Assembly: GCA_910584835.1 (NCBI GenBank) | Contig: CAJUEG010000070.1 | Span: 1 to 13,690 of the forward strand | Source: an uncultured Oscillospiraceae bacterium | GTDB taxonomy: Bacteria; Bacillota; Clostridia; Oscillospirales; Oscillospiraceae | Reading direction: 5' to 3' | Length of the DNA: 13,690 nucleotides | Part shown: piece by piece, positions 1 through 5,722 of the stretch | Layout: the number at the start of each line of letters is the position of its first letter | Numbering within the stretch: position 1 is the first letter of the stretch | Made by a program: the position numbers and the translations under genes | The notes under the pieces: generated by a model | Seen by the model: only the letters and a program-made list of their open reading frames with translations | The model's database searches: none | What the model was told of the DNA's origin: nothing

Positions 1-230
1 TAGTACAGCTTGCCCAGCTCGGAGTAGGCCTTGCGGATGGCCTCCTGCTCGGCGGAGTTGTTCACCTTCAGCTTGCCGATCTCGGTCAGCTCCTTGGCCC
101 TGGCCCCGGCGGTGTCCGCCAGCTCCTTGGCCTTGGCGATGCCGGTCTCGGTGAGCTCCTTTGCCTTGGTCACGCCGGTCTGGGCCGCGACCACCGCTTT
201 GTCCTTCAGGCTCTCAAAATCAATGCTCAT
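1..230 (-). CDS. Coiled-coil hypothetical protein with 11-residue repeats (N-terminal part, C-terminus outside window)
   Basis: The reading frame starts at the ATG at 230-228, about 8 nt after a clear AGGAGG ribosome-binding site, and runs off the left edge after 76 codons. The start is hydrophilic with no signal peptide. Residues 16-48 are three consecutive 11-residue units, each ending in KEL (AQTGVTKAKEL, TETGIAKAKEL, ADTAGARAKEL). A less regular TEIGKLKV follows, then a stretch rich in A, E and K. This predicts an amphipathic helix or coiled coil. The layout (short Thr/Ala/Lys repeat, then EIGKLK..N.AEQEAIRKAY.ELGKLY) resembles small uncharacterised proteins common in Clostridia, some of which have a C-terminal zinc ribbon or membrane part; that part cannot be seen here. 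Function is unknown, and a cytoplasmic scaffold-like role is only a guess. Confidence 0.8.
   Translation of the reverse strand, partial: MSIDFESLKDKAVVAAQTGVTKAKELTETGIAKAKELADTAGARAKELTEIGKLKVNNSAEQEAIRKAYSELGKLY
87..185 (-). repeat. 33-bp tandem repeat inside the coiled-coil gene, three copies
   Basis: The 11-nt core CAGCTCCTTGG recurs at 87 and 120, and as a variant at 153, giving an exact 33-bp period. The period equals 11 codons, so the repeat is in frame and gives the 11-residue protein repeat. It is the sort of tract that gains or loses units by slippage without breaking the frame. Confidence 0.8.
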
Positions 231-333
231 GGGAATTACCTCCTGATGAAATTTGTGTGGGCCGCCGCCCAGCGGCGCGGTGTTCGCCGCCTCACTGGAA
301 GGGCCTTGTCCGCCCCTCCGATCCACTGGCCCT

Positions 334-362
334 ATTGTATGCCGGGCGGCGGAAAATTGCAA
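334..362 (-). promoter_or_regulatory. Sigma-A promoter for the coiled-coil gene
   Basis: On the minus strand, -35 TTGCAA (362-357) and -10 TACAAT (339-334) are separated by 17 bp. Transcription would start near 327, leaving a leader of about 95 nt that contains GC-rich self-complementary sequence (roughly 260-292). A second, weaker pair (TTGACA at 404-399, TAAATA at 382-377, spacer 16) lies just upstream. No terminator is visible between the glycosyltransferase stop at 408 and this promoter. Confidence 0.6.
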
Positions 363-407
363 GGGACTTTGCCCAATATTTAGAAAGGTTTAACAATCTG
401 TCAAAGA

Positions 408-1376
408 TCAGCCCTTGTTTTCATCCTCCAGCCCCAGCCGCTCCTGGATGAGGAAGCGGGGCCGGCCCTTGCTCTCCAGATAGAGCTTGCCCAGATACTC
501 CCCGATGACCCCCAGGGACAGCAGGATAAGCCCCCCGATGAACCACACCGAGCAGGCCAGGCTGGCCCAGCCCGCCACGGTGTTCCCCGTGGCCCAGCGG
601 ACCACGTTGTAGACGATCATGATGAGGGAGATGAAGAAAACCAGGAAGCCCAGCCCGGTGATCATCCGCAGGGGGCGCACCGACAGGGACGTGACCCCCT
701 CCAGGGCGAAGGACACCATTTTTTTCAGCGGGTACTTGCTCTGGCCGGCAAACCGCTCCCCGCGCTCGTACTCCACCGTGTCGGTGGGGTAGCCGATCAT
801 GGGCACGATGCCCCGGAGGAACAGATTGACCTCCTTAAACTGGCTGAGCCCCTCCAGCGCCCGGCGGGACATGAGGCGGTAGTCGGCGTGGTTGAACACC
901 GTCTCCGCCCCCAGCAGGTCCATCAGGCGGTAGAAGGCCTCGGCGGTGGTGCGCTTGAAAAAGGTGTCCGTTTTGCGGGAGGAGCGCACGCCGTACACGA
1001 TGTCCGCCCCGGCCAGGTACTTGTCCACCATGGCGTCCGCCGCGTCCACGTCGTCCTGGAGGTCGGCGTCCATGGAGATGACCAGGTCCGCCCGGTCCCT
1101 GGCGGCCATCAGCCCCGCCAGCAGGGCGTTCTGGTGCCCCCGGTTCCGGGACAGGTTTACTCCGCACAGCAGGGGATTTTCCCGGTGCAGGCGGGTGATG
1201 ACCGCCCAGGTCTGGTCCCTGGAGCCGTCGTTGACAAAGAGGACCCGGCTTTGGGGGCTGATTTTGCCGGCGTTCATCAGGGCTTTCAGCTTGTCCCCCA
1301 GCCGCCGGGCAGTCTCGGGGAGGACCTCCTCCTCGTTGTAGCAGGGGACGACGATGTAAAGGGTGTTGCCGCGCAT
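408..1376 (-). CDS. Membrane-anchored family-2 glycosyltransferase (GtrB/DPM1-like)
   Basis: 322 residues. The N-terminal part is a GT-A fold of glycosyltransferase family 2: VVPCYNEEE (residues 9-17) at the nucleotide-sugar site, VNDGSRD (48-54), and the metal-binding DADLQDD (103-109). Two hydrophobic segments follow at about 238-260 and 270-295, then a short basic tail. This is the GtrB/YkcC/DPM1-like arrangement. By family knowledge it moves a sugar from UDP- or GDP-sugar to undecaprenyl phosphate at the inner face of the membrane, for later transfer to cell-wall polymer; the sugar itself cannot be read from sequence. I chose the ATG at 1376 because GGAGGT lies 6 nt upstream and the promoter at 1432-1460 would start transcription near 1425, ruling out the in-frame ATG at 1460. 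No partner flippase is in the window. Confidence 0.92.
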   Translation of the reverse strand: MRGNTLYIVVPCYNEEEVLPETARRLGDKLKALMNAGKISPQSRVLFVNDGSRDQTWAVITRLHRENPLLCGVNLSRNRGHQNALLAGLMAARDRADLVISMDADLQDDVDAADAMVDKYLAGADIVYGVRSSRKTDTFFKRTTAEAFYRLMDLLGAETVFNHADYRLMSRRALEGLSQFKEVNLFLRGIVPMIGYPTDTVEYERGERFAGQSKYPLKKMVSFALEGVTSLSVRPLRMITGLGFLVFFISLIMIVYNVVRWATGNTVAGWASLACSVWFIGGLILLSLGVIGEYLGKLYLESKGRPRFLIQERLGLEDENKG

Positions 1377-1431
1377 GGCGTGACCTCCAAAAGTGTTGGC
1401 TTTCTTTTGATTTTTGGGCTGTTGCCTGATG

Positions 1432-1460
1432 ATTTTACCAAAAAACCACCCTGCCGTCAA
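1432..1460 (-). promoter_or_regulatory. Sigma-A promoter for the glycosyltransferase
   Basis: On the minus strand, -35 TTGACG (1460-1455) and -10 TAAAAT (1437-1432) have a 17-bp spacer, each one base from consensus. The promoter sits between the glycosylase stop (1470) and the glycosyltransferase start (1376), so the latter can be transcribed on its own although both genes point the same way. Confidence 0.7.
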
Positions 1461-1469
1461 GGCGGTCCC

Positions 1470-2081
1470 TCACAGGTAGAACCGCCAGGGGAAATCGACG
1501 GCCTCCTGGGCGTAGTCGATGCCGATGCGCTTGCCGGTCTTGACGTCCGGCGGGGCCAGGTCCCCGGCCGGGGTGGGCAGGCCGACCTCCTCCAGGCGCC
1601 CGCAGAGGAAGAGCTCCTCCGACCCCCAGGGCAGGCCGTTGAGCCGCCGGTCGATGTTCATCCCGGCGCACACCTTGCCGGGGCCGTTGAGAAAGTTCTT
1701 TTTCTGGTAGGCGCTCATGTCCGCGCACTTGCAATGGAAGCGGTTTTCTGCTATGATATCCTGGTTATGCCGGGGGGCCAGCCCCCGGATGAGCACCGCC
1801 GCCGGCTCCCCCTCGGGCTCGGTGACGAAGTTGAGGCAGCAGTGCATGCCGTAGATCAGGTACACGTAGGCCGTGCCCGGCGGGGCGTAGAGGGTCTTTG
1901 TCCGCTCCGTCCTGCGGTAGCCATAGGCGTGGCATGCCTTGTCCATCCGGCCCACATAGGCCTCGGTTTCGGTGATGCGGGCGCACAGTGTCAGGCCGTC
2001 ATACTGCCGCACCAGATATTTGCCCACCAGCGAGCGGGCGGCCTCCACCGTATCCCCCTCAAAAAAGCGCCGGGCCAGCAT
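1470..2081 (-). CDS. mpg: DNA-3-methyladenine glycosylase (AAG/MPG family)
   Basis: 203 residues, the usual length for bacterial AAG-family proteins. It excises alkylated and deaminated purines (3-methyladenine, hypoxanthine) in base-excision repair. Family landmarks can be aligned with human AAG: TETEAY (residues 37-42), whose second Glu, E40, matches the catalytic Glu125 and whose Tyr matches Tyr127; H51 matching His136; TAYVYLIYGM (70-79); N84 in CCLNF; R99 in LIRGL; and NGPGK (132-136). I chose the ATG at 2081, preceded by AGGGG. The in-frame ATG at 2114 lies within the -10 box of a strong promoter and so would not be transcribed. The gene is divergent from the exporter gene, with 78 bp between the starts. 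Confidence 0.95.
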   Translation of the reverse strand: MLARRFFEGDTVEAARSLVGKYLVRQYDGLTLCARITETEAYVGRMDKACHAYGYRRTERTKTLYAPPGTAYVYLIYGMHCCLNFVTEPEGEPAAVLIRGLAPRHNQDIIAENRFHCKCADMSAYQKKNFLNGPGKVCAGMNIDRRLNGLPWGSEELFLCGRLEEVGLPTPAGDLAPPDVKTGKRIGIDYAQEAVDFPWRFYL

Positions 2082-2112
2082 GGCCCCACCCCTTTCTATA
2101 CCTCTTTCTGTC

Positions 2113-2141
2113 ATTATACCGCCATTTCGGCCATTTGAAAA
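2113..2141 (-). promoter_or_regulatory. Sigma-A promoter for the 3-methyladenine glycosylase
   Basis: On the minus strand, -35 TTTTCA (2141-2136) and a perfect -10 TATAAT (2118-2113) are separated by 17 bp. The predicted start near 2106 gives a leader of about 25 nt and decides the translation start in favour of 2081. No equally good promoter is visible on the plus strand for the divergent exporter. Confidence 0.75.
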
Positions 2142-2159
2142 CTGGGAGCTGAACTTTTT

Positions 2160-3047
2160 ATGAACGAGACCACGCTGAAAAAATTGGCAAAGCCCATGAT
2201 TGTGACCGCCACCCTGATCTGGGGCTCGTCTTTCTTCCTGGTGAAGGATGCGGTGGATGATGTGGACCCCATGTTCATGCTGGCCTTCCGGTTTGCCCTG
2301 GGGGCGGTGCTGCTGGCGGTGGTGTTTTGGCGGCAGTGGCGGAACATGGACTGGGGCTATGTGTGGCAGGGAGGCATACTGGGCCTGCTGCTGGGGACGG
2401 CGTATATCACCCAGCTCTTTGGGCTGATCGGCACCACCCCGGGGAAGAACGCCTTCTTTACCGCCTCCTACTGCGTGATCGTCCCCTTCCTCTACTGGAT
2501 CGTGGACCGCAGGCGCCCCACCCGCTGGAACGTGCTGGCCGCCCTGATGTCGGTGACGGGCATCGGGCTGGTGTCCTGGGACGGGGGGATCACCCTGGCG
2601 CTGGGGGACTGCCTCACCCTTGTGGCGGCCTTCTTTCTGGCCTGCCACATTGTGGCGGTGGCCAAGCTCTCCCCCGGGCGGGACGTTTTCCTGCTTACCA
2701 CCATGCAGTTTGCCGCTATGGCCGTCATGTGCGGGGTGGGCATGCTCTTCACCCGCGGCTTCCCCACCCAGCCCCTCACCCCCTTTGCCTGGTGGGTGCT
2801 GCTGTACCTGGGAGTGGGGTGCACCGCCGTGGCCCTGCTGTTCCAGAACGTGGGGCAGAAGTATACCGACCCCTCGTCGGCGGCCCTGCTGCTCTCCCTG
2901 GAGGCCCCCTTCGGGGTGCTGTTCTCGGTGGCCTTTGGGGCGGAGGAGCCCACGCCGCTGATGTACCTGGGCTTCTGCGTCATTTTCCTGGCCATGGTGT
3001 GCTCCGAGACCCAGTTCAAATTCCTGCGCCGGCGCGCGAAAGGGTAG
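2160..3047 (+). CDS. DMT-superfamily transporter with two EamA domains
   Basis: 295 residues, very hydrophobic, in two homologous halves of about five membrane helices each (residues roughly 10-140 and 150-285), as in the 10-TMS drug/metabolite exporters (EamA, RhaT/YdcZ-like). Typical marks are ATLIWGSSFFLVK near the N-terminus, FRFALGAVLL in helix 2, the LGLLLGTAYITQLFGL region, and SAALLLSLEAPFGVLFS near the end. This last is the usual re-entrant conserved block before the final helices. The tail RRRAKG is basic and probably cytoplasmic. The family exports amino acids, metabolites or drugs; the substrate cannot be told. The start at 2160 has only a moderate ribosome-binding site (GGGAG, spacing about 11). 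The gene stands alone, divergent from mpg, and ends at a strong terminator. Confidence 0.93.
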   Translation: MNETTLKKLAKPMIVTATLIWGSSFFLVKDAVDDVDPMFMLAFRFALGAVLLAVVFWRQWRNMDWGYVWQGGILGLLLGTAYITQLFGLIGTTPGKNAFFTASYCVIVPFLYWIVDRRRPTRWNVLAALMSVTGIGLVSWDGGITLALGDCLTLVAAFFLACHIVAVAKLSPGRDVFLLTTMQFAAMAVMCGVGMLFTRGFPTQPLTPFAWWVLLYLGVGCTAVALLFQNVGQKYTDPSSAALLLSLEAPFGVLFSVAFGAEEPTPLMYLGFCVIFLAMVCSETQFKFLRRRAKG

Positions 3048-3076
3048 AAAACAAACCCCCGATCCCCGCCGTGGTG

Positions 3077-3116
3077 AAAAGCGGCCTGTCTGGTTTTTTC
3101 CAGACAGGCCGCTTTT
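3077..3116. terminator. Bidirectional intrinsic terminator
   Basis: A perfect 17-bp stem (arms 3077-3093 and 3100-3116) closes a six-T loop. The arms begin with AAAA and end with TTTT, so a U-run follows the hairpin on both strands. It lies between the exporter stop (3047) and the stop of the convergent 135-residue gene (3160) and can end both transcripts. Confidence 0.92.
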
Positions 3117-3159
3117 TGGCAGGCCGGAGGGCAGGCTGGCGCCCGCGGCCTTCCGGCCG

Positions 3160-3567
3160 TCAGCAGTCCACGGTGATATTGTCGGTGCCGTGGGCCTCAA
3201 ATTCATCGATGTAGGCGTCGATGCGCTGGGCCAGCTCATCATAGTTGGTCTCATCGATGGGAACATCGTCCATGTCACGCCGGGCCAGGTCCTCCGCCAG
3301 GATCTCAAAGAAGACGTTGTTCTCATACTCCATGATGGCCTCGTGGATGCCCCCCTCGGCAAAGGCGCGGGAGGGAATCACCTCTCCCTGATAGGTCTCG
3401 GCCAGGGAGGGCATGCCCTCCTGGGCGGCCCGGGCAAAGAGCAGGCTCTCCACCTCGTCGTAGTCCTTGAAGCGGTCCTCTCCCCGGGTGGAGTTCAAAA
3501 TCCAGTTGCCGATATACACCATGTCCAGCAGCCGCCGAAGCTGCTTGCGCGTCAGTTCCAGTTCCAT
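3160..3567 (-). CDS. Uncharacterised acidic 135-residue protein
   Basis: 135 residues starting at the ATG at 3567, 7 nt after GGAGG and downstream of a consensus promoter, so it is very probably expressed. There is no signal peptide or membrane segment. The first helix carries basic and leucine residues (LTRKQLRRLLDMVYIGNWILNS, residues 5-26). The rest is strongly acidic (DYDEVESLLF, MEYENNVFFEILAEDLARRD, IDETNYDELAQRIDAYIDEFEAHG), and most of it is predicted alpha-helical. It looks like a small soluble all-helical protein, perhaps a binding partner. I do not recognise a family and assign no function. It is the only gene of its transcript and ends at the bidirectional terminator. It shares its upstream region with the divergent OB-fold gene. 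Confidence 0.85.
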   Translation of the reverse strand: MELELTRKQLRRLLDMVYIGNWILNSTRGEDRFKDYDEVESLLFARAAQEGMPSLAETYQGEVIPSRAFAEGGIHEAIMEYENNVFFEILAEDLARRDMDDVPIDETNYDELAQRIDAYIDEFEAHGTDNITVDC

Positions 3568-3599
3568 CCTTAGCCCTCCTTCGGCTGGGTTCTCCCTAT

Positions 3600-3627
3600 A
3601 TTATACCGTTCACCGCCCCGTTGTCAA
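3600..3627 (-). promoter_or_regulatory. Consensus sigma-A promoter for the 135-residue protein
   Basis: On the minus strand, a perfect -35 TTGACA (3627-3622) and a perfect -10 TATAAT (3605-3600) have a 16-bp spacer. The start would be near 3593, about 25 nt before the start codon. This is among the best promoters in the window for a gene of unknown function. Confidence 0.85.
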
Positions 3628-3628
3628 T

Positions 3629-3673
3629 GGGCATACTTGGCGCGCCTGGCTGGAGAAAGGGGCATACTTGGCG
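3629..3673. repeat. Two copies of GGGCATACTTGGCG, 31 bp apart
   Basis: The 14-bp sequence occurs exactly at 3629-3642 and 3660-3673. The first copy abuts the -35 box of the minus-strand promoter (3622-3627). The second lies just upstream of a possible plus-strand -10 TATAGT (3685-3690), where a -35 would be expected and none is good. Spacing of 31 bp is about three helical turns. It could be a pair of activator sites or one and a half units of a tandem repeat. Confidence 0.7.
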
Positions 3674-3728
3674 TTCCCCTCTCATATAGTCAAGGCAGGA
3701 TGGCAATTGACATACGGAGCGTGATTAC

Positions 3729-4349
3729 ATGGACGAGTACAGGGGAGAAAACAAAATCGTGCTGCGGGGACAGGCGGCGGGCAGCCCCGCCCCCTCCCAT
3801 CGGAACCACGGTGTGGATTACTACCTGGTCCCCCTGCGGGTACCCCGGCTGAGCGGGGTGGATGACGTGCTGAACGTGGTGACCGGCGACCCGGACCCGG
3901 CGCTGTGGGCGCCGGGGGAGTGGGTGAGCGTGGAGGGGGAGGTGCGCTCCTACAACAACCGCACGGGGACAGGGAGCAAGCTGGTCATCACGGTGCTGTC
4001 CCGGAACGCCCAGCCCTCGCCGCTGGAGGGAGGGGAGAACCGGCTGATCCTGGGCGGGGCGCTGTGCCGAAAGCCCACCCTCCGGCGCACGCCGCTGGGA
4101 CGGGAGATCTGCGACCTGCTGCTGGCCGTCAACCGGCCCTACGGCCGGGCGGATTACCTGCCCTGCATCGCCTGGGGCTCCCTGGCCGTCCACTGCGGCG
4201 CGCTGGACGTGGGGGACCGGCTGCGGCTGGAGGGCCGGCTGCAGAGCCGGAAATACCATAAAATCATCGACGGGGAGCAGGTGGAGCGGACTGCCTTTGA
4301 GGTCTCTGTTATGAACCTCCTGGACAGCGCGGAGCCTCAGACTTCATAG
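3729..4349 (+). CDS. SSB-like protein with two OB folds
   Basis: 206 residues. The C-terminal half (about 104-198) fits the single-stranded DNA-binding protein fold: a LILGGALCRKPTLRRTPLG start (strand 1 and the TP.G turn), LLLAVNRPYGRADYLPCIAWG, then VGDRLRLEGRLQSRKY. This is the same order as in bacterial SSB. The N-terminal half (about 9-94) looks like a second OB fold (NKIVLRGQAAGSP at its start, WVSVEGEVRSYNN, then SKLVITVLSRNA). The acidic tail that canonical SSB uses to recruit partners (ending DDIPF) is missing; this protein ends in SAEPQTS. It is therefore probably an accessory ssDNA- or RNA-binding protein and not the housekeeping SSB. The start ATG has GGAG 10 nt upstream. Its 3' end overlaps the convergent uracil-DNA glycosylase gene by 13 bp. 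Confidence 0.82.
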   Translation: MDEYRGENKIVLRGQAAGSPAPSHRNHGVDYYLVPLRVPRLSGVDDVLNVVTGDPDPALWAPGEWVSVEGEVRSYNNRTGTGSKLVITVLSRNAQPSPLEGGENRLILGGALCRKPTLRRTPLGREICDLLLAVNRPYGRADYLPCIAWGSLAVHCGALDVGDRLRLEGRLQSRKYHKIIDGEQVERTAFEVSVMNLLDSAEPQTS

Positions 4350-4912
4350 ACCTCCGGGCAGATCTCTCGGATTTTGGCCCGGATGGCCCGCAGGTCGGCG
4401 AAGGTGTCCGGCTTCTTGACGGGGTCCCGGAGCAGGGCGGCGGGGTGGTAGATGGCGGTGTAGAACACGCCGTCCTTCTCCGCCCACTGCCCATGCTCCC
4501 GGGTGATCTTGTAGTCCGGCTTGATCAGGCGCATGGCGGAGATGCGGCCCAGGCACACCACAATCCGGGGATGGAGCAGCTCCATCTGGTCCCACAGATA
4601 ACCGATGCAGGCGTCCTGCTCGGTGTTCAGCGGATCGCGGTTCTTGGGCGGGCGGCATTTGACGATGTTGGTGATGTAAAAATTCTTTTCCCGGCTCAGG
4701 CCGATGAGGGAGAGCATCTCGTCCAGCAGCTGGCCGCCCCGGCCCACAAAGGGTTCCCCCTGGAGGTCCTCGTTTTCGCCGGGGCCCTCGCCGATGAACA
4801 TGACCCGGGCGTCCTTCGGCCCCCTGCCAAACACCACGTTGGTGCGGGTGTCCGCCAGGGCGCATTTCTGGCAGCTCATACAGCGGCGGTGCAATTCTTC
4901 CCAGTTTTTCAT
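4337..4912 (-). CDS. Uracil-DNA glycosylase, family 4 (iron-sulfur)
   Basis: 191 residues, the normal length for family-4 UDG. It removes uracil arising from cytosine deamination. The [4Fe-4S] ligands are in place: C14 and C17 (CQKC), C86 (IVKCRPP) and C102, the C-X2-C...C-X15-C pattern of the family. Motif 1 is GEGPGENED (41-49), the uracil-pocket block is ITNIVKCRPPKNRDP (80-94), and motif 2 is HPAALLR (156-162). The ATG at 4912 follows GGGAGGG. A minus-strand -10 TATAAT at 4952-4947 lies about 35 bp upstream, with a poor -35. The gene stands alone and runs tail to tail into the SSB-like gene with no terminator between them. Confidence 0.95.
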   Translation of the reverse strand: MKNWEELHRRCMSCQKCALADTRTNVVFGRGPKDARVMFIGEGPGENEDLQGEPFVGRGGQLLDEMLSLIGLSREKNFYITNIVKCRPPKNRDPLNTEQDACIGYLWDQMELLHPRIVVCLGRISAMRLIKPDYKITREHGQWAEKDGVFYTAIYHPAALLRDPVKKPDTFADLRAIRAKIREICPEVYEV

Positions 4913-4998
4913 GGGCCCATCCCTCCCGTTTGTCCTCTTCCCAAATATTATATCATATTTTTTGGGGAAAAGCTACGGCGGCTTTGGAGAAGTTCCCG

Positions 4999-5027
4999 TT
5001 GACAACCGGGAAAAAACAGTGTATGAT
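4999..5027 (+). promoter_or_regulatory. Sigma-A promoter of the gatCAB operon and its leader
   Basis: A perfect -35 TTGACA (4999-5004) and -10 TATGAT (5022-5027) have a 17-bp spacer. The start would be near 5034, giving about 285 nt of leader before gatC. No second promoter is visible between the leader terminator (5283) and gatC (5318). Confidence 0.82.
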
Positions 5028-5033
5028 TCCCTC

Positions 5034-5283
5034 GACAAATGAAAAACACGTGAAAATCACGAAGGCGTTGGCGAAGACCGCCCCTCGCGGCGTCGGACGG
5101 GGAAGGGACCGCCGGCAGAGAGCCCGCCCCGGATCGGCGGCGCGGCGCTTCCGATCCGGCGGTATGAGCCTCCAAGGACGGGGCATGGCCGCCCGCCCGT
5201 CCCCGCGCTGCCGGGGAGAGAGGCTCCTTGGAATTTTGGTAATTCCGTCCCGGACTGTATTTTTGTACGGTCCGGGGCTTTTT
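5034..5283 (+). ncRNA. Structured gatCAB leader RNA ending in a terminator (candidate attenuator)
   Basis: These 250 nt between the promoter and gatC hold no convincing gene but many helices. Hairpins: 5049-5053/5057-5061; 5131-5137/5151-5157, extended by 5108-5113/5158-5163; 5176-5182/5196-5202; 5201-5205/5212-5216; 5230-5235/5241-5246; and the final terminator. Several pairings exclude each other: GAGCCT (5166-5171) with AGGCTC (5221-5226) competes with CCAAGG (5172-5177) with CCTTGG (5226-5231). GGACGGGG occurs twice (5095-5102 and 5176-5183), and either copy can pair with CCCGTCC at 5196. Competing helices before a terminator are the mark of attenuation. The T-box core AGGGTGGNACCGCG is absent, unlike the leuA leader in this same window, and I recognise no known riboswitch consensus. 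It could also be an independent small RNA ended by the terminator. Confidence 0.6.
5247..5283 (+). terminator. Intrinsic terminator in front of gatC
   Basis: The arms 5247-5259 and 5266-5278 pair over 13 bp with two G-U pairs around a six-base loop (5260-5265), followed at once by TTTTT (5279-5283). It ends about 20 nt before the gatC ribosome-binding site, so gatCAB expression from the upstream promoter needs readthrough. Confidence 0.85.
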
Positions 5284-5317
5284 ATATGCAGGAAAAACAA
5301 AGCGGGAGGAATTTGAC

Positions 5318-5602
5318 GTGATCGGCATGGAACTGGTGGACTATATCGCCGGACTGTCCCAGCTGGAGCTTGCGCCGGAGGAAAAGCGGGCTGTGACCGC
5401 CGAACTGGAGCGGATCGTGGCCTATATGGATGTGCTGAACCGGCTGGACACCCGGGGTGTGGAGCCGGAGAGCCAGGTGTTCCCAATCAAAAACGTGCTG
5501 CGGGAGGACGAGGTGATCCCCTCGCAGAACCGGGAGGAGCTGCTGGCCGGGTCGTCCGCAGGGGACCCGGAGGCGTTTTTGGCGCCCAAGGCCGTGGAGT
5601 GA
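5318..5602 (+). CDS. gatC: Asp-tRNA(Asn)/Glu-tRNA(Gln) amidotransferase subunit C
   Basis: 94 residues, the normal GatC length. GatC wraps around the GatA-GatB interface and stabilises the complex that turns Asp-tRNA(Asn) or Glu-tRNA(Gln) into Asn- or Gln-tRNA. The sequence shows the N-terminal helical hairpin (VDYIAGLSQLELAPEEKRAVTAELERIVAYMDVLNRLDT, residues 7-45) and then the extended VEP, LREDEV and AFLAPKAVE segments typical of the family. The start is GTG at 5318, 7 nt after GGGAGGA; the in-frame ATG at 5327 would be 16 nt away. It is the first gene of gatCAB, separated from gatA by 120 bp that includes a palindrome. Confidence 0.95.
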   Translation: MIGMELVDYIAGLSQLELAPEEKRAVTAELERIVAYMDVLNRLDTRGVEPESQVFPIKNVLREDEVIPSQNREELLAGSSAGDPEAFLAPKAVE

Positions 5603-5640
5603 CTTACTTTTTCTTGAAAGGAAAAGTAAGCAAAAAGAAC
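5603..5640. repeat. Palindromic repeat-like element between gatC and gatA
   Basis: Directly after the gatC stop, arms 5603-5614 and 5619-5630 form a 12-bp stem with one G-U pair and a TGAA loop; an A-rich stretch (caaaaagaac) follows. Base composition is far lower in GC than the surroundings. It is not a terminator, since no T-run follows on the plus strand. Similar ACTTTTTC...GAAAAGT palindromes are, as I recall, common as dispersed intergenic repeats in bacteria. The region up to 5722 also has lower GC than its neighbours. This suggests an inserted unit that pushed gatC and gatA apart. Confidence 0.55.
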
Positions 5641-5722
5641 TTTAATTCGCCGCCAACACGGCAGGTATCGGACAGTTTTCACACGGCAACGAACGTGATT
5701 TGAAGATGAGGGGAACAAAAAT

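Noticed and set aside
888..2138. Long plus-strand open frame opposite the glycosyltransferase and mpg genes
   Set aside because: Both minus-strand genes have clear families, motifs and ribosome-binding sites; this frame shows no motif and is an artefact of high-GC third positions.
2082..3362. Extension of the mpg frame far upstream on the minus strand
   Set aside because: It lies antisense to the clear exporter gene, upstream of the mapped promoter hexamers, and is Gly/His/Gln-rich without motif.
3707..3712. TTGACA just upstream of the SSB-like gene as its -35 box
   Set aside because: A start from it would lie beyond the ATG at 3729, so it cannot serve this gene.
5039..5053. Possible leader peptide of four codons (ATG AAA AAC ACG TGA) at the start of the gatC leader
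   Set aside because: It has one Asn codon, which is tempting for a gatCAB attenuator, but there is no ribosome-binding site in front and no run of Asn or Gln codons.
4930..5316. Open frame running through the gatC leader on the plus strand
   Set aside because: It crosses the promoter and the terminator hairpin, has no ribosome-binding site, and its Arg/Gly-rich content is what GC-rich structured RNA gives by chance.
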